Assembly (NCBI GenBank): GCA_002633005.1
Contig: NMRA01000388.1
Span: forward strand, 1-62,000
DNA: 62,000 nucleotides
Origin: Phoronis australis
Lineage: Eukaryota; Phoronida; Phoronidae
Direction of reading: 5' to 3'
A model generated the notes under the pieces. It saw only the letters and a list, made by a program, of their open reading frames with translations, had not been told where the DNA came from and did no database searches. The position numbers and the translations under genes are program-made. The stretch's first letter is position 1; the number at the start of each line of letters is the position of its first letter. Shown one piece after another: positions 59,882-62,000 of this stretch.

Positions 59882-62000
59882 CTGAAATGAAAATGGCAGA
59901 TTGATCGTAATTTCAGCTCTCTTTTTTAGAAGAGCTCTATTCTATCCTACAACGAGATTACTTGAAACCGGCTAATTAATTCTCCTTGGTACTGTATTTG
60001 ATACTAATTGATATTGGTTTGTGGCCGATGTTAACATGTTGTGGTCATCATTTGATATTTCCTATCACACGTCTATTCCGGCAAAAGTAATTGCCGCGTT
60101 CAGTTTTTAAATGAATAGCTGTGTACACTACTGCTGGTCACCAAAAGCAAAAGTTGGGAACCAAAAACTTTATTTTAACCTCACTATATAAATTCGCGCT
60201 ACTTCACCGAGGAAGAAGTTACGTCAGACTGTCTGGGGATGCCGATTAAACCTACTGATAATTTGTTCGCGATAATTGTCTCAGTGTAGATTCAATGACT
60301 GGTTCCCTAAGGCGATCATTCTAGCAACTCCTAGGTAAACTACCTACCTGGTATTGATTACATGCGCTAATGGGATGACCTGGCTTAAAGAAGTAAGATT
60401 TTGGGCAAATATTGATAAGCTCGTAATAGTTTCCTGCTACGTTATTGGATCGCTGGTCTCTTGCGTATACTCCTCGGGTAAAAGTGTTGAGCGGAGGCAG
60501 ACTAAATGACGGCATGCCTTGTTAGTTTTGATCGATTTGTGAGATTGACAAAAGAGGCTTTTCCAACGGATAGATATTTTAGTCAAAAGGAGGGGAGTGG
60601 CAGAACAAGTCTGCAGGAGACTTCTTTAACATCCTGAACGTGACGTGTTCGTGCTGTTTGCTTTGAAACACACAAAATATTATCATCAATAAAGACCAAC
60701 ACTATGATATTCAGTTTCGGGATGGAGAATTTTGTGCACAAGGTGGTTTGTCATAGCGACATCAGAAAATACATATAAATGGTGGTCTGTTTAGAAATCG
60801 TGAACAAAAACACTTAAAATATATAAAGTCATTAGCCAAGTGTTCTTCACGTTTTGTTAAGGAGACATTAACGGAGAGAAAATGATTTTCTGAACCAGCT
60901 TCTTCGCCGACGGAATCAAATTAGTGTAATTCACAACTTGACGATCTGCTGACGAGCTACAACCCACATGACGAATGGTAGAGTATTTTAAACCTGGCCG
61001 GCCTTGATTTCAGTGAATGTTCAACAGACAGTGGCGCGAATCAACGATTTGTAATGAAATCACACAAACACAAACGTTTTTGTTGTTCTGTTATAGCTCT
61101 GGTCAAATCTGTTTAAGAAGTCTATTCCACGCAGCAATAACCTCAACATGTCTTTTTTCCGGTCGTACAATCGACAATGTCTCTATACTAAATAAATGAA
61201 AGAATCATTATATCACAAGGGAACATGAATTTCTGTTTAGCTGCTTCAGTACTAAACGGTTACTAAAGTGAAATGAACGTTCAGATTATATTTGACGTCT
61301 GTAGAAAACAGTATAAAGTATTTAGTTTATTTCTGGCGTTCCAAATATTTCCCGCATCAGTTCGAAATCAAGAAACAAATTCAAATTTAATAAGAACCGG
61401 TATCACCAAATATATACAACTGTCAGTCCTACTGGCGTTCCACAGTGAATTCTATACCTCACGGTAGCTCACTCCCCGGATTTGATCTGATCCCAGAAGT
61501 AACAACACATGAAAATACGTACGTACATACATGCTGACACGATTTCAACTGAAGACAACGTAATAAGTTTAAAATTACAAAGAATAGGTAAACACACAAC
61601 CCAGCTAAAACAAGAACTTGTATACCATCAAAAACAACCGTTTGCACTTACGTGTAAATCTTATAGGCGCACCTAGGTGTAAATTACTTGAGTTAAAATA
61701 TCGCACTATTTCAGGTAAGGCGCAAGGACCTAAATACGGAGAATGAGGGGGGGAAGGGGGAAACAGGCAGATAGAGGGGAGGGGAGAGAACGAAGGAGCA
61801 TTTACAATAAATATTCAGTTTGTAGAACACAAAGCAAAACAAGCATTGTCATAAATTTATGCGTCAGAGATGCCCAGAGGTAAACGTTGCTTCAATGTAG
61901 ACCAGAGTTAAAAATACATGTGTGCATTAATTATCGGGTGACTAGCAACAGTGGCGAATGATTGGATTTTCCGCGAAAGTATAGCCTGACATGCCATCAC
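59882..62000. other. Upstream SCUBE intron, signal-peptide exon not identified
   Basis: The SCUBE first exon must end one base into a codon to fit EGF1. Hydrophobic minus-strand starts near 61647 and 61850 lack a donor in that phase. A good donor on the minus strand at about 60345 (CAG|GTAGGT) closes a 60-codon frame in phase 0 and does not fit. The first exon is probably beyond 62000. Confidence 0.4.

Noticed and set aside
60321-60515. Minus-strand frame ending at a strong donor CAG|GTAGGT
   Set aside because: Closes in phase 0, incompatible with the EGF1 exon, and has no EGF or signal-peptide character.
61459-61647. Hydrophobic 62-codon minus-strand frame as the SCUBE signal-peptide exon
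   Set aside because: No donor in the required phase (one base into a codon) was found, and the hydrophobic run sits too far from any plausible cleavage and donor combination.
61801-61860. Short hydrophobic start MTMLVLLCVL on the minus strand
   Set aside because: Stops after 16 codons; the only nearby GT is in the wrong phase for EGF1.

Overview
The window is animal nuclear DNA. It is AT-rich, with short exons, GT-AG introns from about 0.16 to 10 kb, and many non-coding repeats. It holds two recognisable genes that converge. No prokaryotic features, rRNA, tRNA or CRISPR arrays were seen. The protein matches, large introns and repeat types suggest a marine invertebrate, most likely a non-vertebrate deuterostome (hemichordate, echinoderm or cephalochordate). 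That placement is inference. Single N characters at 6638, 12211 and 21215 look like assembly joins.

Left part, + strand (about 1.2-14.2 kb): an ortholog of APIP, the methylthioribulose-1-phosphate dehydratase of the methionine salvage pathway. Six exons are certain (1445-14218). A tentative first exon at 1223-1285 would give 243 residues, with the zinc and catalytic residues at the same numbers as in human APIP. Its introns hold minisatellites, two copies of a dispersed repeat built from CTAGTGGC-containing subunits, and a 33-bp-arm perfect hairpin.

Middle and right, - strand (about 19.6-59.9 kb): one nearly complete SCUBE gene (secreted signal peptide-CUB-EGF protein). All nine EGF exons, the cysteine-containing spacer, three GCC2/GCC3 cysteine-rich repeats, a two-exon CUB domain and the C-terminal tail were traced, with splice sites and phases agreeing throughout. 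Only the signal-peptide exon is missing. It would lie above 59.9 kb and was not identified.

The most interesting feature is the 3' end of SCUBE. The last constitutive exon (26362-26441) ends in phase 0 and is followed by three separate tail exons (25677-25820, 24882-25025, 19568-19708). Each has its own acceptor, an intact reading frame, the same tail domain and its own stop codon. This predicts three SCUBE isoforms that differ only in the last 46-47 residues. The distal exon is the vertebrate-like one; the two proximal ones are younger sister duplicates.

The SCUBE introns are a repeat trap. The 10.3-kb intron between EGF8 and EGF7 carries a decayed Penelope-like retroelement, a 4.3-kb DNA element with 25-bp terminal inverted repeats and TA flanks, and part of the CTAGTGGC repeat family. 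Other introns hold foldback elements, a 53-bp tandem repeat and a dispersed AGATAATTGGCCTG family. One 0.41-kb duplication across the N at 21215 is probably an assembly artefact.
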